DNA from: CAJQQY01 sp045104975 | Lineage (GTDB): Bacteria > Bacteroidota > Bacteroidia > Chitinophagales > Saprospiraceae | Length of the DNA stretch: 64,000 bases | Assembly: GCA_045104975.1 (NCBI GenBank) | Contig: JBGCCY010000009.1 | Span: 11,356-75,355 of the forward strand | Reading direction: 5' to 3' | In this document: in pieces, positions 1-9,946 of the stretch | How the letters are laid out: every line of letters begins with the position of its first letter | How positions within the stretch are numbered: position 1 is the stretch's first letter | Made by a program: the position numbers and the translations under genes | Notes under the pieces: model-generated | What the model was told of the DNA's origin: nothing | Databases searched by the model: none | What the model saw: the letters and a program-made list of their open reading frames with translations, nothing else

Positions 1-771
1 ATTACGGGAAACACACCATTGCTCTGCATAATTTCCAAAATATAGATGTAAGGTTAAGGTATCTATATTGGAGAGTTTGTTTGTGTTAAAACTTTTATTC
101 ATGATAACCAATTGAAGTCCAATAGTAGAAACAAAAATAATAAATACAGTAGTAATTTTCTTGACCTTATTTTTATCTTGATAATATATTTTTCCAATCA
201 ACAACGGGATTATAAAAATGAGAAAATATTGTAAAGTTGGACGAACTAAAATACTTAAACAAAAAGCTAAAAAACTAAATAGTAATAATCGAAAATGTTT
301 TTCTATTTGATGTTTTATTAAAAAGAAAATAGAAAAGGTGATTAAGAATATGTAAAAAATCTCAGATAATATTTGTGTGCTTTGGACAAAAATTCCGACA
401 TGAAAAGTGAATAGAAGAGTATAAAATAAAGCTTGCTTATTATTTTTTAAAATAAGTTTTAGAGATTTAAATAAAAGGAGGTTGGTCATTAACCAACATG
501 AATAATTGAAAAATAAGTTTAATAAATAAAACTGTAAATCTGAATTTGAAATTAGTCTAAAGAATCCAACGGGAAGAGAATAACCTAACATTCTGGTTGG
601 ATGGGCAGAAAAATCTTGAGTTAAAAATAACAGTCCTGCATCTTCATATTCAAATGAATCTGCTCCTCTAGTTAAAAAATCAAATGAATTGCATTTTAAA
701 AGCAGAATACCTAAAAAGAAAAAAATGCTTAAGGTTATGGCAAGTTGCTTAGTTGTGTGTTTTGGTTGCAT
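1..771 (-). CDS. Membrane glycosyltransferase-like protein, 3' part missing
   Basis: The reading frame is open from an ATG at 771 to the window edge (257 codons, no stop), so the C-terminus lies outside. The visible part is very hydrophobic, with likely membrane segments near residues 10-26, 84-100, 113-129, 136-152 and 160-195. Between the first two there is a polar loop with an Asp/Glu pair (ADSFEYEDAG, about 37-46) followed by PTRMLGYSLP near 58-67. That layout resembles the first periplasmic loop of GT39/ArnT-type or other polyprenyl-linked glycosyltransferases, where acidic residues bind metal or donor. The family assignment is an inference; a membrane protein of unknown function is the safe call. 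A strong hairpin at 811-839 separates it from the gene upstream on the same strand. Confidence 0.6.
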   Translation of the reverse strand, partial: MQPKHTTKQLAITLSIFFFLGILLLKCNSFDFLTRGADSFEYEDAGLLFLTQDFSAHPTRMLGYSLPVGFFRLISNSDLQFYLLNLFFNYSCWLMTNLLLFKSLKLILKNNKQALFYTLLFTFHVGIFVQSTQILSEIFYIFLITFSIFFLIKHQIEKHFRLLLFSFLAFCLSILVRPTLQYFLIFIIPLLIGKIYYQDKNKVKKITTVFIIFVSTIGLQLVIMNKSFNTNKLSNIDTLTLHLYFGNYAEQWCVSRN

Positions 772-810
772 ATAAAATCAATTTCCATTGGAATACCAAT
801 TACGATAAAA

Positions 811-839
811 AAGCTGTTAACAGAGCATGTTAACAGCTT
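811..839 (-). terminator. Rho-independent terminator
   Basis: A perfect 11-bp inverted repeat (AAGCTGTTAAC / GTTAACAGCTT) with a 7-nt loop. It is flanked by an A-run on the left and a T-run on the right, so it could work on either strand. It lies just after the stop of the metallophosphoesterase-barrel gene on the minus strand. Confidence 0.8.
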
Positions 840-902
840 TTTCTTTCAATGGTGAAAAATATTTTTAAAAAAAAGAGTTTGCTTTTTGCTAATTAAAATC
901 TT

Positions 903-3900
903 TTAAAACGCAAACCCCGCCCCAATCGTAATCAACTTCTCCTCATCTGATACAAAATATTCTCCTCGGAATAACAATGCATTTACGGGACTAAACCAAA
1001 CTCCGCCACCATAGCCTTGATGCCATTTGTCAGAGTCTTCATCATCCACCCAAACTCTACCATAATCAAATCCTCCATGCACTCCAATCGTAAATGGCAA
1101 AATTCGATTGGTCGAAGAAAACAGTTTAATCCGCACCTCTGAATTATGATACAAAGAAGTATTTCCCGTAAATCGTTCTGCTCGAAACCCTCGAAGGGTA
1201 GAAGGAGTTCCGTTAATCGTACCACCAATGATTGCTCCATCGTAGAAATTAAATTTCCCGAAATTGTGTTGTGTACCAACTTGAGTAGCTAAAGTGATGT
1301 ATTGATTTTTATCTAAACTATAGTAAAATGCTAAGCTTGCTTTTAATTTTCCGACATTGACATCATTGCCCCAAATGTCATTTTCCCAACTCAAACTAGA
1401 TTGGAATTTGGTGCCAGAATGGGTAATCAATGGATTGTCTAAGTTAGCATAATTGAATGCTACCTTTGCACCAAGTTGTAATTTGGAATCGAAGATGTTG
1501 GGGTTATCCAATGCAAATTCATTGATAAATCGAGGATCATCATCCGCATTATTTTCTATTCCAATTCTACGGAGTGTACCTCCAATTAAAAATTCTCCAT
1601 TTCCTCTAGTAATTAATTTCCTTAAATTAGGATTAAAATATATCAAGCTATTTTGTACTCGATTATAGGATAAACCTTTTACATCGTTGGTAGTTTCATT
1701 TCCTAATCCAAAAAAATTGTAAGCAAATCGATCGCCATAAAAACGAGAATCAATCGTAAAATCCATATTGCCAACTGTTCGAATAAACTCGCCTTGATAA
1801 ATTACATCCAAGGAAACTTTACTTGCCGCAGCGGTAATGGAAAGATGATGATGTTGGGAATAAGGGAATTTTTTATATCCATATCTGACCCAATTGGCGA
1901 ATGCACCAAAGAGAAATCCATCATCAGGATTACTTCCGATAATTGGTAATGGCATCAAAAAATCATATTCGTAATGAATATTTTCTCGATCATAAATATT
2001 GTTATCTCGGTGGTTAGAGGTTTTGTTTTTTGCCTCAGTCCCTAAGTTTAAAGTGTTGCCCTCTGGCGTATCGTATACCCAAGTCTTTTTGCCAAAGCCA
2101 CCAACTTTAGAGCTATCATTAAAAGTATCATTCCCCAAACATCCAATTGTTCGAATAAAGATGCCTTTGTTTCCTCCTCCAGTTATGTTGAAAATATCAT
2201 CATCACCCAATCCGTAAATATTTAATTCCTTGGTTTGAGATTTTAAAAATAACCGATGGTAGACTAATTTTTGTTTATCTCCTTTTTTATTGGAATCATA
2301 TACTTTGACATCGACATCACCATTTTCCATTCGAACAATTTCAAATAACTCTTTTTTATCCGTTCCATAAATGTCAACTTCCTTTGCTAAAAAGGTGTAA
2401 TATTTTTTAGCAATTTCCATCATATTGTCACGACGTTGTTTGACTATTTCTTTGATGTCATTACCTGCTAATCGCTGAGCTTCAACTGGCATGTTTTTAA
2501 ATGCCTCATCAATTACTTCGTCCGTTACATTATCTTGGATATATTTAGTTTCACGTTCCCAATCTTCCCAGTCCATTTCACCAATGAATGATTTATCGAA
2601 AATTCGACCATTGTAAGTTGTCCATTTTATATTTCCAACATTAGCTTTATAAGGTTTTAGCAACCTTAAAAAAGGAACAAAATTATTAGCAATGATGGTT
2701 AAAAATCCATCGTACTTTGCAAATGGTTGATCTCGATCTCTTGGAATTGGGCGATACAATTTTTCACCATCTTCATCTTTGATCAAAGCCCATCGCCATT
2801 GATCATCGTGTCGATCAAAATCTCCAATCATAATATCAAACATTCGACTACGCAATGCCCAAGCTTGATCGACCTTGTGATGATTATTTTTAGTGATTTT
2901 TGAAACTAGTTTATCTGTATTTAAAATTTTGATAGGATTTCCAAAACTTGGATTGTCTTTCCAAGCGGTCACCGGTCGTTCCTCAAACAAATAAACTGCT
3001 CCACCATACACATCATTATACTCTCCCAAAGTTGGTTGCTTCGGAATATAAAATAGTTTAGGATTGGTATGATAAACCTTGGCAGCATCAGCCATCTTTG
3101 GAATAACCAAAGGTGCAAATGGGTAAGTAGCCAAATAAGTATCTTCAACAATCGAACCTGCCAAATCCATTTGGTTAAAAGGGTAGGGGATCAATCGAGA
3201 AGCATCTTTGGTCATATCTCGCATGGTGTAATGTCGACCTTGACTATCTTGTAATCTGACCGAGTTAGTTTGACCACCACCACCTCGTTTGATAGGAGTT
3301 AATCCGCCTGCATGTGTGGAAAGATCTAACGTTTCAAAATTAAAAGGTGTAACATACGTTTCGCGATGATGTTTCCCCAAAAAGGCATTTCTAAACTTGC
3401 TTCCTTTCTTAACTCTACGAGTTAATAACAATGTATTTACAGAATCCTTTTTTTGATCATATTCTGGGAAATCAGTTATTTGTTCCCGGTCATATTTTTC
3501 TAATTTATCTCTTATTTTTTTTCTATAAACTAATTCGCCATTTTCGTTTCCTTTCACCGATCTCCAGAATTCTAACCAAGTGGTTCCATTTTCATAAAAT
3601 TCTAATTTGGAAAATCCTTGACCACCATAAACGAACTGAGCTCCTTTTCCTAATTTGGCTGGATTCTTCTTAGAGCCAGCACCACTTACAATAAATTGAT
3701 TTCGATCTGTTTCGATGTATTGTAAATTATGCTCATGGCCTGCAGCAAAAATAAAACGACCATTTTTACCAGCACCTAATAACATTGATTTTTTCATGGC
3801 ACGATAGCCAGGGTGAGCTAAGTCTTGACGACTGCCGATTGTTCCTCTTCCGAGAGCAGCCAATGTTCCTAATCCTGGCAGAGGGATATATAAATTTTTG

Positions 3901-4697
3901 TTTAATTCTGTCAATGGAAATAAGTGCATTTTGGCAGCATACTTTCCACCATGTGGACCATAAGAATTTAAAGGATGATGCATTAGAACGACTACATTTT
4001 TATTTCGATTTTTTCTTAAAGATTCTTCAAAAAGGAAATCGAAAACTCTTCTGTTTTTTGCATCACATCCATCATTGATGGCAGCATCTTTATCCCAATC
4101 TCTCAAGTACCAATTAGAATCAACAATGATATAAGCTAAGTTTTTATTGACTTCTACAATCTCTGGACCACCGCAACCATTGTCAGGAAGGAAATAATTT
4201 TTCCAATCATCATCATCTTCAATTCCTGCGTTGAGGTGTTTTTCAATATATTTTTCTTGTCGTCGAACTCCTTTTAAACCATGACGAATCCAATCATGAT
4301 TACCTGGCAGGAAAATAGGATGACCTTTGAAATCTTTTAGAATATTGAGTTGTGCATCTAAGCGGTTTTCAGCTCGAACTCGATCTGCATCATCACTTTT
4401 AGGAGGCATTCCGTATGGATAAATATTGTCGCCTAAAAATACAACATGGCTATTCTCATTTGCTTGTGCTAATTTTTTTTGTAAAAGTGCTAGGGCAGGA
4501 GAGGGAGTTATTCCATCTGCGGTATATCCTGCATCGCCAATTAGGAACAAGGTGTGTTCTAGTTTTCCAGTTGGTTTTTCGATAGCTTTAGTTTTCCAAT
4601 CTGCGTTGTCACTATCGTATTGCAATTTAAAATTGGCACATGAAGGGAGTAGCGAAATTAATATGAGTAGGATAAATGTGTGTAATGATTTTTTCAT
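903..4697 (-). CDS. Lipoprotein: metallophosphoesterase, kinase-like region and Omp85-like barrel
   Basis: A 1264-aa three-part envelope protein. The ATG at 4697 is chosen over an upstream in-frame TTG because it gives a clean lipoprotein signal with lipobox LPSC (Cys20). Residues about 45-330 carry calcineurin-type phosphoesterase motifs: GDAGY (54-58), GDN (89-91), GNHDW (132-136), HH (240-241) and GHEH (320-323), all intact. The middle (about 430-760) has a glycine-rich GGGGQT loop (472-477), RDMTKD (492-497), GDFDRHDDQW (625-634) and RPIPRDRDQPF (649-659). This resembles the catalytic loop and metal-binding DxD of CotH/Fam20-type atypical kinases (inference). A small YGLGDDDIF domain (828-836) leads into a barrel of about 915-1264 with LRGF (1168-1171), the Omp85 loop-6 signature, and a C-terminal Phe. 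Probably outer-membrane. The paralogue is at 4997-8689. Confidence 0.8.
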   Translation of the reverse strand: MKKSLHTFILLILISLLPSCANFKLQYDSDNADWKTKAIEKPTGKLEHTLFLIGDAGYTADGITPSPALALLQKKLAQANENSHVVFLGDNIYPYGMPPKSDDADRVRAENRLDAQLNILKDFKGHPIFLPGNHDWIRHGLKGVRRQEKYIEKHLNAGIEDDDDWKNYFLPDNGCGGPEIVEVNKNLAYIIVDSNWYLRDWDKDAAINDGCDAKNRRVFDFLFEESLRKNRNKNVVVLMHHPLNSYGPHGGKYAAKMHLFPLTELNKNLYIPLPGLGTLAALGRGTIGSRQDLAHPGYRAMKKSMLLGAGKNGRFIFAAGHEHNLQYIETDRNQFIVSGAGSKKNPAKLGKGAQFVYGGQGFSKLEFYENGTTWLEFWRSVKGNENGELVYRKKIRDKLEKYDREQITDFPEYDQKKDSVNTLLLTRRVKKGSKFRNAFLGKHHRETYVTPFNFETLDLSTHAGGLTPIKRGGGGQTNSVRLQDSQGRHYTMRDMTKDASRLIPYPFNQMDLAGSIVEDTYLATYPFAPLVIPKMADAAKVYHTNPKLFYIPKQPTLGEYNDVYGGAVYLFEERPVTAWKDNPSFGNPIKILNTDKLVSKITKNNHHKVDQAWALRSRMFDIMIGDFDRHDDQWRWALIKDEDGEKLYRPIPRDRDQPFAKYDGFLTIIANNFVPFLRLLKPYKANVGNIKWTTYNGRIFDKSFIGEMDWEDWERETKYIQDNVTDEVIDEAFKNMPVEAQRLAGNDIKEIVKQRRDNMMEIAKKYYTFLAKEVDIYGTDKKELFEIVRMENGDVDVKVYDSNKKGDKQKLVYHRLFLKSQTKELNIYGLGDDDIFNITGGGNKGIFIRTIGCLGNDTFNDSSKVGGFGKKTWVYDTPEGNTLNLGTEAKNKTSNHRDNNIYDRENIHYEYDFLMPLPIIGSNPDDGFLFGAFANWVRYGYKKFPYSQHHHLSITAAASKVSLDVIYQGEFIRTVGNMDFTIDSRFYGDRFAYNFFGLGNETTNDVKGLSYNRVQNSLIYFNPNLRKLITRGNGEFLIGGTLRRIGIENNADDDPRFINEFALDNPNIFDSKLQLGAKVAFNYANLDNPLITHSGTKFQSSLSWENDIWGNDVNVGKLKASLAFYYSLDKNQYITLATQVGTQHNFGKFNFYDGAIIGGTINGTPSTLRGFRAERFTGNTSLYHNSEVRIKLFSSTNRILPFTIGVHGGFDYGRVWVDDEDSDKWHQGYGGGVWFSPVNALLFRGEYFVSDEEKLITIGAGFAF

Positions 4698-4781
4698 TTT
4701 ATTTTTTAAATTCAAAATTATTAATTTTTTTTTCTAATACGTGGCAAATATAAAGAGGGAATAATTTAACCACAGAGGGCA

Positions 4782-4837
4782 TAGAGAATGGACACAGAAT
4801 TAACAGAGTTTTTTGTTTTCTCCGTGTTCATTCTCTG
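4782..4837. repeat. Imperfect intergenic inverted repeat
   Basis: The left arm (4782-4799, AGAGAATGGACACAGA core) and right arm (4820-4837, CTCCGTGTTCATTCTCT core) pair with few mismatches around a T-rich loop. It lies in the 0.3-kb gap between the two large paralogues and could terminate or stabilise the upstream transcript. Confidence 0.5.
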
Positions 4838-4996
4838 TTTTCTCCTTGGTAAAGAAAAAAATCTTCTAAGTAGTAAATGATGAGTATTAAAACTTTCGGA
4901 AGAAGACTCATCACTCCTAACTTATAATTTAATTTTCTACCAAAGAATAAATAATCATATTCAGTTTTTCTTCATTGGATTCGATCTTTTTTTTTA

Positions 4997-7900
4997 CTAT
5001 AGTGCTTTTCCAAAACTTAAAACAGGAAAGAATGATTCTTCTTCCGAAAATCCAACTTGCAACGAAATACTCACCGCTTCATTCAATGGAACAATAAAAA
5101 TTCCAACACCATATCCATCGTGCCATTTCGTATTATTTTCGTCATCAAAATCGGAGAAAACTCGCCCGCGATCATAAAATGCTTTAAGTCCAAATTTGAT
5201 CGGAACAAAAGATGTATACCGATGAAATAATTGCCAACGAATTTCGGAGTTAAAATATAAACTTGATTCGCCTGTAAATCGCTCACCAATAAACCCTCGC
5301 AATCCTGTTCTTCCTCCAATATTCGGCAAGTGGTAAAATGGCACATCTCCATGTGACATCGCTCCACCAAATCGTACCCCGAGCGTGACAGGATTTTGAT
5401 GCTTGGAAGAAATATAATATTCGATAGAACTTTCTGCTACACCATAGGTGGACGTTTCAGGAGTGCCCTCGACGATAGTACCCAGTCGATAATCCAATAA
5501 CCATAATATGCCATTGTAGGGGAATCCGCTTTGATCTCGGAAGTCAATAATTGCTCTTGCTTTGATTGGAACTTCGCCAATATCCGACCTTGCACCGAAG
5601 AGGGTAGAATCAATTTTAAGTACTGTATTTTCTGGATCATCAAAACTACTTCTTTCATATCCGACTAAAAAGTCAAGACTACTTTTTCTCCAAAATCGTT
5701 TTCCAATTCCAGTCTCTACGGATAATTTATTTCTGGCAAAACGATAAAAATCAGCCTCTTCCAGCGCATCAATATTTTCTGTATTATTTCCGACACCAAA
5801 AAAATTATTTCGAAATTCAGGTCGAGCTACATCTACTTCAAATGGAATATCCCATTTTTTTAAAACATGATGATAGCGACCAGAATAATTGAAAGCGAGA
5901 TTCTTTTCAGTTGAGATACTTCCCGAGATAGAATGAATACTTCCGTAGTCTTTTTTTCCAAATTTTTGACGAGTGAAAGTATTCCCTAATTTTAAACTCA
6001 GTCCATTAAAGTTATTATAAGAAATTCCAACAATCGGAGTATTCCAATTATAATCAAATGCCATTCGATCATAGTCGTAAATCTTTTTATTCCAATGATT
6101 GACTACTTTACTGCCCTTACCCGTTTTGAATTCTGTTCCTTTTCCTTTGTCGTAAAGTAGGGTTTTGGTCTTAGATGATTTGGTGTCATCCTTGAAAAGA
6201 TCATCACCAGAATTCCCTAGCACTCGAATCAATATTTTAGATTTTCCATCTCCCTTGATGTCAAAAATATCATCTCCAGCTAATCCATAAATTCTTAATT
6301 CTTTCGTTTCTTTTGGATAAAAGGTTCTATCGTAATAAAGATTTTTCCCTTTTTCATTTTTCTTTTCATTAAAAATTTTAAGGTTGACATTTCCATTATC
6401 CATTCGAGTAATTTCAAAATATTCTCCTTTATTAGAACCGATCACATCAACATACTCTGCCAAATAATCATAATACCAACCTGCATATTTATCCAAATGC
6501 TTAATCCGAGATTTAAGTTTTTTGGCAATTGTTTTTCCAGAGGTGGTTTGTATTTCGAGTGGCATTTTCAAAACAGCTTGATCGATTTCTTCTTCTGAAA
6601 TATTTTCTTGAATACTCTCAGCAGCAGCCAACCAATCTTCCCGAGTGCCAGTAGTAGATAAAAATCTATCCATGTGAATCGCTTGATACATTAAACTTCG
6701 CAATTCTTTTTTCTTTAAATCATAGCTAAAAGTTTCGATGTTTTTGACTGCCCAACTTCGATTGGCTAACCATGGAATGATTCCATCTTGCAAGGAAAAG
6801 GTATGATCTCGATCTCTAGGAATTGGTCGGAATAAATATCCATCTTCTTGATCATATCTTGCCCATTTCCAATTATCTTCATGCTTACTCCAATCGCCAA
6901 TTAGCATATCGAAGACCCGAGCTTTGATAAATTCTTTTTCATCAATTCGGTTTTTTCGAGTCTCGTATAATTTTTTGTAGAGTTTGTTACTTTGATAAAT
7001 TTTATCAGCTCCGCCAAAAATTTCCCCTGCATCATTTGGTTTACTTGGGTTGTCTTCGAGCATCCCGAGCAGGTTCCCATATCTTTTTTGGAAAACACCC
7101 AACTTTGGATCATCAGGTAAAACATACAAGGTTGGTGTGGCATGTAGAATATCAATTTCATCCAAAAGTGCAGCTACTGCCATCGCTCCGTAAGGGCTTT
7201 GAGTAGAAGTTTGATCACGCATAAGTGGCGTAATAAAAGTTGGTCGTAATTTATAATTGAAAGCTTTCGAAGGATCTTTATTGACGGAACGAAAAGTGTA
7301 TTGAGTGCCATCATCGGCTTTGAATTTTAATGAAGTAGTTTGTCGGCCACCTCCTTTTTTATAGATCGTTAGGCCGCCATATTTATTATCCAAATCTAAA
7401 GTAGGAACTTTGACTGGTTGAGTCCAGGTGGTTCGGTAATGCTTGCCTAACCATATTTTTTTCCATGATCCACTTTCGTATTCTGTCCCAGCAATAGCTA
7501 TGGTATCGCTGTAGTTGCGTTGCATTTTTTTTGCGGCCTTTTCTTTAGGGAGACAAGGAGTGTAGGAAAAATTAATAGGCACATCTTTATCTTCAATTCT
7601 TCCTTCAATGCAAGATGATACAAATAGCAAATGATTTTCTTGAGGAATTAATCCTTCCTTTTTCTTCTCCCAAAAACTAGATTCAATTTTTCCAGAATCA
7701 AAATAATTTAAAACCATGACACCTGCCTTGGAGGAACTCACTAAAATATTTTCATGCTTGTCTGCATATTTCCCCTTGGAAGGAGCGCCAGAATTAATTA
7801 AATAATTTTCCCCATCTCGAATGATTTGCTGGTTTTTTTCATGTCCAGAAACATAGATTAAATTTTTATGAAAAAAGAAAAGATTGTGAAACTCCTCTCG

Positions 7901-8689
7901 GAATTCATGCAAATGTTCATTGGAAATATCTTCAGGTGTTCCAATGTTTCGATGGTACGCCGTTTTAAAACTTCCAATAATTGGAAATGGTTTTAAGTGA
8001 TCGGTAAATGAAAAATGACCACCATAATTTCCAAAAGATTCGAAAGGATGATGACCTGCGATGATGATGTTTTTATCTTGATTTTCTTTGACTTCGCTTT
8101 CTAATTCTTCTGCGAAATCTTCTCCCGTGATGACGGTACACAATCCATCTTCTGCCCGTGGTTTATCAAAGGGATGATTCCACCATTGCGAATTAGCAAC
8201 AATCAAAAGTAAAGATTCGTCTAGATCATAAGTGTCTGGGCCAGGGCAACCTTTTTTATTGGTCCATTCTGTTCGGTCAAAATTATTATCTTTTATAAAT
8301 GATTTTATTTTATTTTCTAATTTTCCAAATTGCTTTTGACCCCCCTTTCGGCTTTTCTTCCAATCACGATCACCAGCGATTAAGATTGTTTTTCCTTTGG
8401 GATTTGCTTCCACCGTTTTTATCAAAAAATGTAGCCGCTCCATTTGTGCGTTCCATTTTTTAGATTCAAATTTTGCATCAGTCAAGTCTCCATTTAAGAT
8501 TAAAGAATATGGGTTGCGATTGTTTTTTAAAACAAGTTCTAATGATTGATGAAAATTGTCATCATGGACGGCATCACAAATATTTCCGACTAAAAATACT
8601 TGATGTTTGTAATTTTTGTTTTGTCCAAAAGATGGGAGAATAAAGCAAAGTATCAGGAGCGAAATTAAAGTATGTTTAATTGACTTCAT
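4997..8689 (-). CDS. Paralogue of the phosphoesterase/kinase-like/Omp85 protein with eroded active sites
   Basis: A 1230-aa protein with the same domain order as the neighbour at 903-4697. It starts with a Sec signal peptide (about 1-22, ending SFG-Q) rather than a lipobox. The phosphoesterase region (about 28-300) has lost ligands: VGNICD (35-40) where GDxG is expected, NGDL at 66-69, GDRD (106-109) instead of GNHD, and GHEK (282-285) instead of GHEH. GHH (212-214) remains. In the kinase-like region the loop reads GDWSKHEDNW (598-607), with SK replacing DR, while RPIPRDRDHTF (621-631) is kept. YGLAGDDIFDI is at 801-811, LRGF at 1130-1133, and the barrel occupies about 880-1230. The gene upstream on the same strand (8729-9769) is only 39 bp away, so they are probably co-transcribed. 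A structural or binding role seems likelier than catalysis (inference). Confidence 0.75.
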   Translation of the reverse strand: MKSIKHTLISLLILCFILPSFGQNKNYKHQVFLVGNICDAVHDDNFHQSLELVLKNNRNPYSLILNGDLTDAKFESKKWNAQMERLHFLIKTVEANPKGKTILIAGDRDWKKSRKGGQKQFGKLENKIKSFIKDNNFDRTEWTNKKGCPGPDTYDLDESLLLIVANSQWWNHPFDKPRAEDGLCTVITGEDFAEELESEVKENQDKNIIIAGHHPFESFGNYGGHFSFTDHLKPFPIIGSFKTAYHRNIGTPEDISNEHLHEFREEFHNLFFFHKNLIYVSGHEKNQQIIRDGENYLINSGAPSKGKYADKHENILVSSSKAGVMVLNYFDSGKIESSFWEKKKEGLIPQENHLLFVSSCIEGRIEDKDVPINFSYTPCLPKEKAAKKMQRNYSDTIAIAGTEYESGSWKKIWLGKHYRTTWTQPVKVPTLDLDNKYGGLTIYKKGGGRQTTSLKFKADDGTQYTFRSVNKDPSKAFNYKLRPTFITPLMRDQTSTQSPYGAMAVAALLDEIDILHATPTLYVLPDDPKLGVFQKRYGNLLGMLEDNPSKPNDAGEIFGGADKIYQSNKLYKKLYETRKNRIDEKEFIKARVFDMLIGDWSKHEDNWKWARYDQEDGYLFRPIPRDRDHTFSLQDGIIPWLANRSWAVKNIETFSYDLKKKELRSLMYQAIHMDRFLSTTGTREDWLAAAESIQENISEEEIDQAVLKMPLEIQTTSGKTIAKKLKSRIKHLDKYAGWYYDYLAEYVDVIGSNKGEYFEITRMDNGNVNLKIFNEKKNEKGKNLYYDRTFYPKETKELRIYGLAGDDIFDIKGDGKSKILIRVLGNSGDDLFKDDTKSSKTKTLLYDKGKGTEFKTGKGSKVVNHWNKKIYDYDRMAFDYNWNTPIVGISYNNFNGLSLKLGNTFTRQKFGKKDYGSIHSISGSISTEKNLAFNYSGRYHHVLKKWDIPFEVDVARPEFRNNFFGVGNNTENIDALEEADFYRFARNKLSVETGIGKRFWRKSSLDFLVGYERSSFDDPENTVLKIDSTLFGARSDIGEVPIKARAIIDFRDQSGFPYNGILWLLDYRLGTIVEGTPETSTYGVAESSIEYYISSKHQNPVTLGVRFGGAMSHGDVPFYHLPNIGGRTGLRGFIGERFTGESSLYFNSEIRWQLFHRYTSFVPIKFGLKAFYDRGRVFSDFDDENNTKWHDGYGVGIFIVPLNEAVSISLQVGFSEEESFFPVLSFGKAL

Positions 8690-8728
8690 GATTTTGGTTT
8701 TATAGAAAAAATAAACGGTATTAAAATA

Positions 8729-9769
8729 TTATTTTTTATGAGTATGTTCTACTTCATCTTTTGGCGGCGAAATAAAAATACTAATGTTGAAAAAAGGAGA
8801 ACCTGTTGGATTGGTGTTGAACTCACTAGTGAAACTATTTTTTGCTTCAAATTCACTACTGAAATTAAATTGGTATCCCGCCTTGATACTTCCCCAAACC
8901 CATGGAGCAAAACGATGTTCTATTCTACCTGAAAGGATTACTTCGGAATGGTTGTAAGCATAATCCATCAGCGGTAAATTGGAATCCTCATTAATATCAA
9001 TGCGATAACTTTCACTATTGTATTCTGCTCCGAATAAAAATATGTTGGATTGATTGATATTATATCTTCCAAATATCACCCCCGGTAGGACGGCCTCTAT
9101 TCCCCAATGCTTATTAAAGTTTTTATTATATAAAATAAAAGGTAGAATATTATTTCTTCGAAAACTTTTAGAAACTGCTAAACCAAATCCCCATTCCAAA
9201 TTTTCATTTGGCTTGAAAGCATATAATCCTAAAAATTTATAAATAGCATATCTACTATTGAATGAAAATAAAGTATTATAATCTCCACTTGAAGTGTATT
9301 TGAATCGGAAAGCTAAATATCTAGTTTCATCAATTGGTTTGGAAACGATAAGGCTCAACGAATTACTTTTCAACCGTTCATTATTGAGTTCCCGAAAAGC
9401 TGGATTGAAATCCGCGCCTATATTTTGGAAACTGAATATTTCGGAAAAATGTTGGTAGCCAACTAGAAGTTTGAAATTATCTTTTAGAACAAGGGGAGCT
9501 TTGAGTTTAAATTCTAGATTTTCTAATTTATTATATTCACTTAATTGACTTGTAAAGGGATAATCTTGCTCATTAAATGTTCCTCCATTCATCCAACCAT
9601 AGGTAAGTTCTATTCCGCGAGATCGTGATTTATTATATACACCAGGCGAACAATAACATCGTACTTCAATTTCGTTTTCTAGTAAATCCTCTGGAAAAAT
9701 ATCTGGTTTGATTTGAGAAAAGGTAGTTTCTCCGAACAAAATAAGTAAAATAAAGAAGTAATATTTCAT
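8729..9769 (-). CDS. Probable outer-membrane beta-barrel protein
   Basis: A 346-aa protein starting at MKYYFF (ATG at 9769), chosen because it begins a signal peptide ending TTFSQ; an in-frame ATG at 9817 would add 16 residues before it. Beyond the signal the protein is made of alternating polar/hydrophobic aromatic stretches typical of barrel strands, such as LEFKLKAPLVL, SLSLIVSKPI, RIEHRFAPWVWGSIKAGYQF and FNISIFISPP. A CYCSPG motif lies near the N-terminus. No family is recognised with confidence. It directly precedes the eroded phosphoesterase-barrel gene on the same strand with a 39-bp gap, so the products may act together in the outer membrane. Confidence 0.6.
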   Translation of the reverse strand: MKYYFFILLILFGETTFSQIKPDIFPEDLLENEIEVRCYCSPGVYNKSRSRGIELTYGWMNGGTFNEQDYPFTSQLSEYNKLENLEFKLKAPLVLKDNFKLLVGYQHFSEIFSFQNIGADFNPAFRELNNERLKSNSLSLIVSKPIDETRYLAFRFKYTSSGDYNTLFSFNSRYAIYKFLGLYAFKPNENLEWGFGLAVSKSFRRNNILPFILYNKNFNKHWGIEAVLPGVIFGRYNINQSNIFLFGAEYNSESYRIDINEDSNLPLMDYAYNHSEVILSGRIEHRFAPWVWGSIKAGYQFNFSSEFEAKNSFTSEFNTNPTGSPFFNISIFISPPKDEVEHTHKK

Positions 9770-9946
9770 TGAAGGTTGAGAGTTTTCGTTAAGTGTTTTA
9801 AAAAAAGAGATAGCCAAATTTGAATTTTTATTTTGTTCCTAAGCCACCATTTTAAAAAAAATTACGTACTAAATTAATAAAGATCCTAATACCCGTTTTA
9901 AAAAAACAAATAAAACTACATTTTCTAAAAAAAAATAAAAGTCCTC

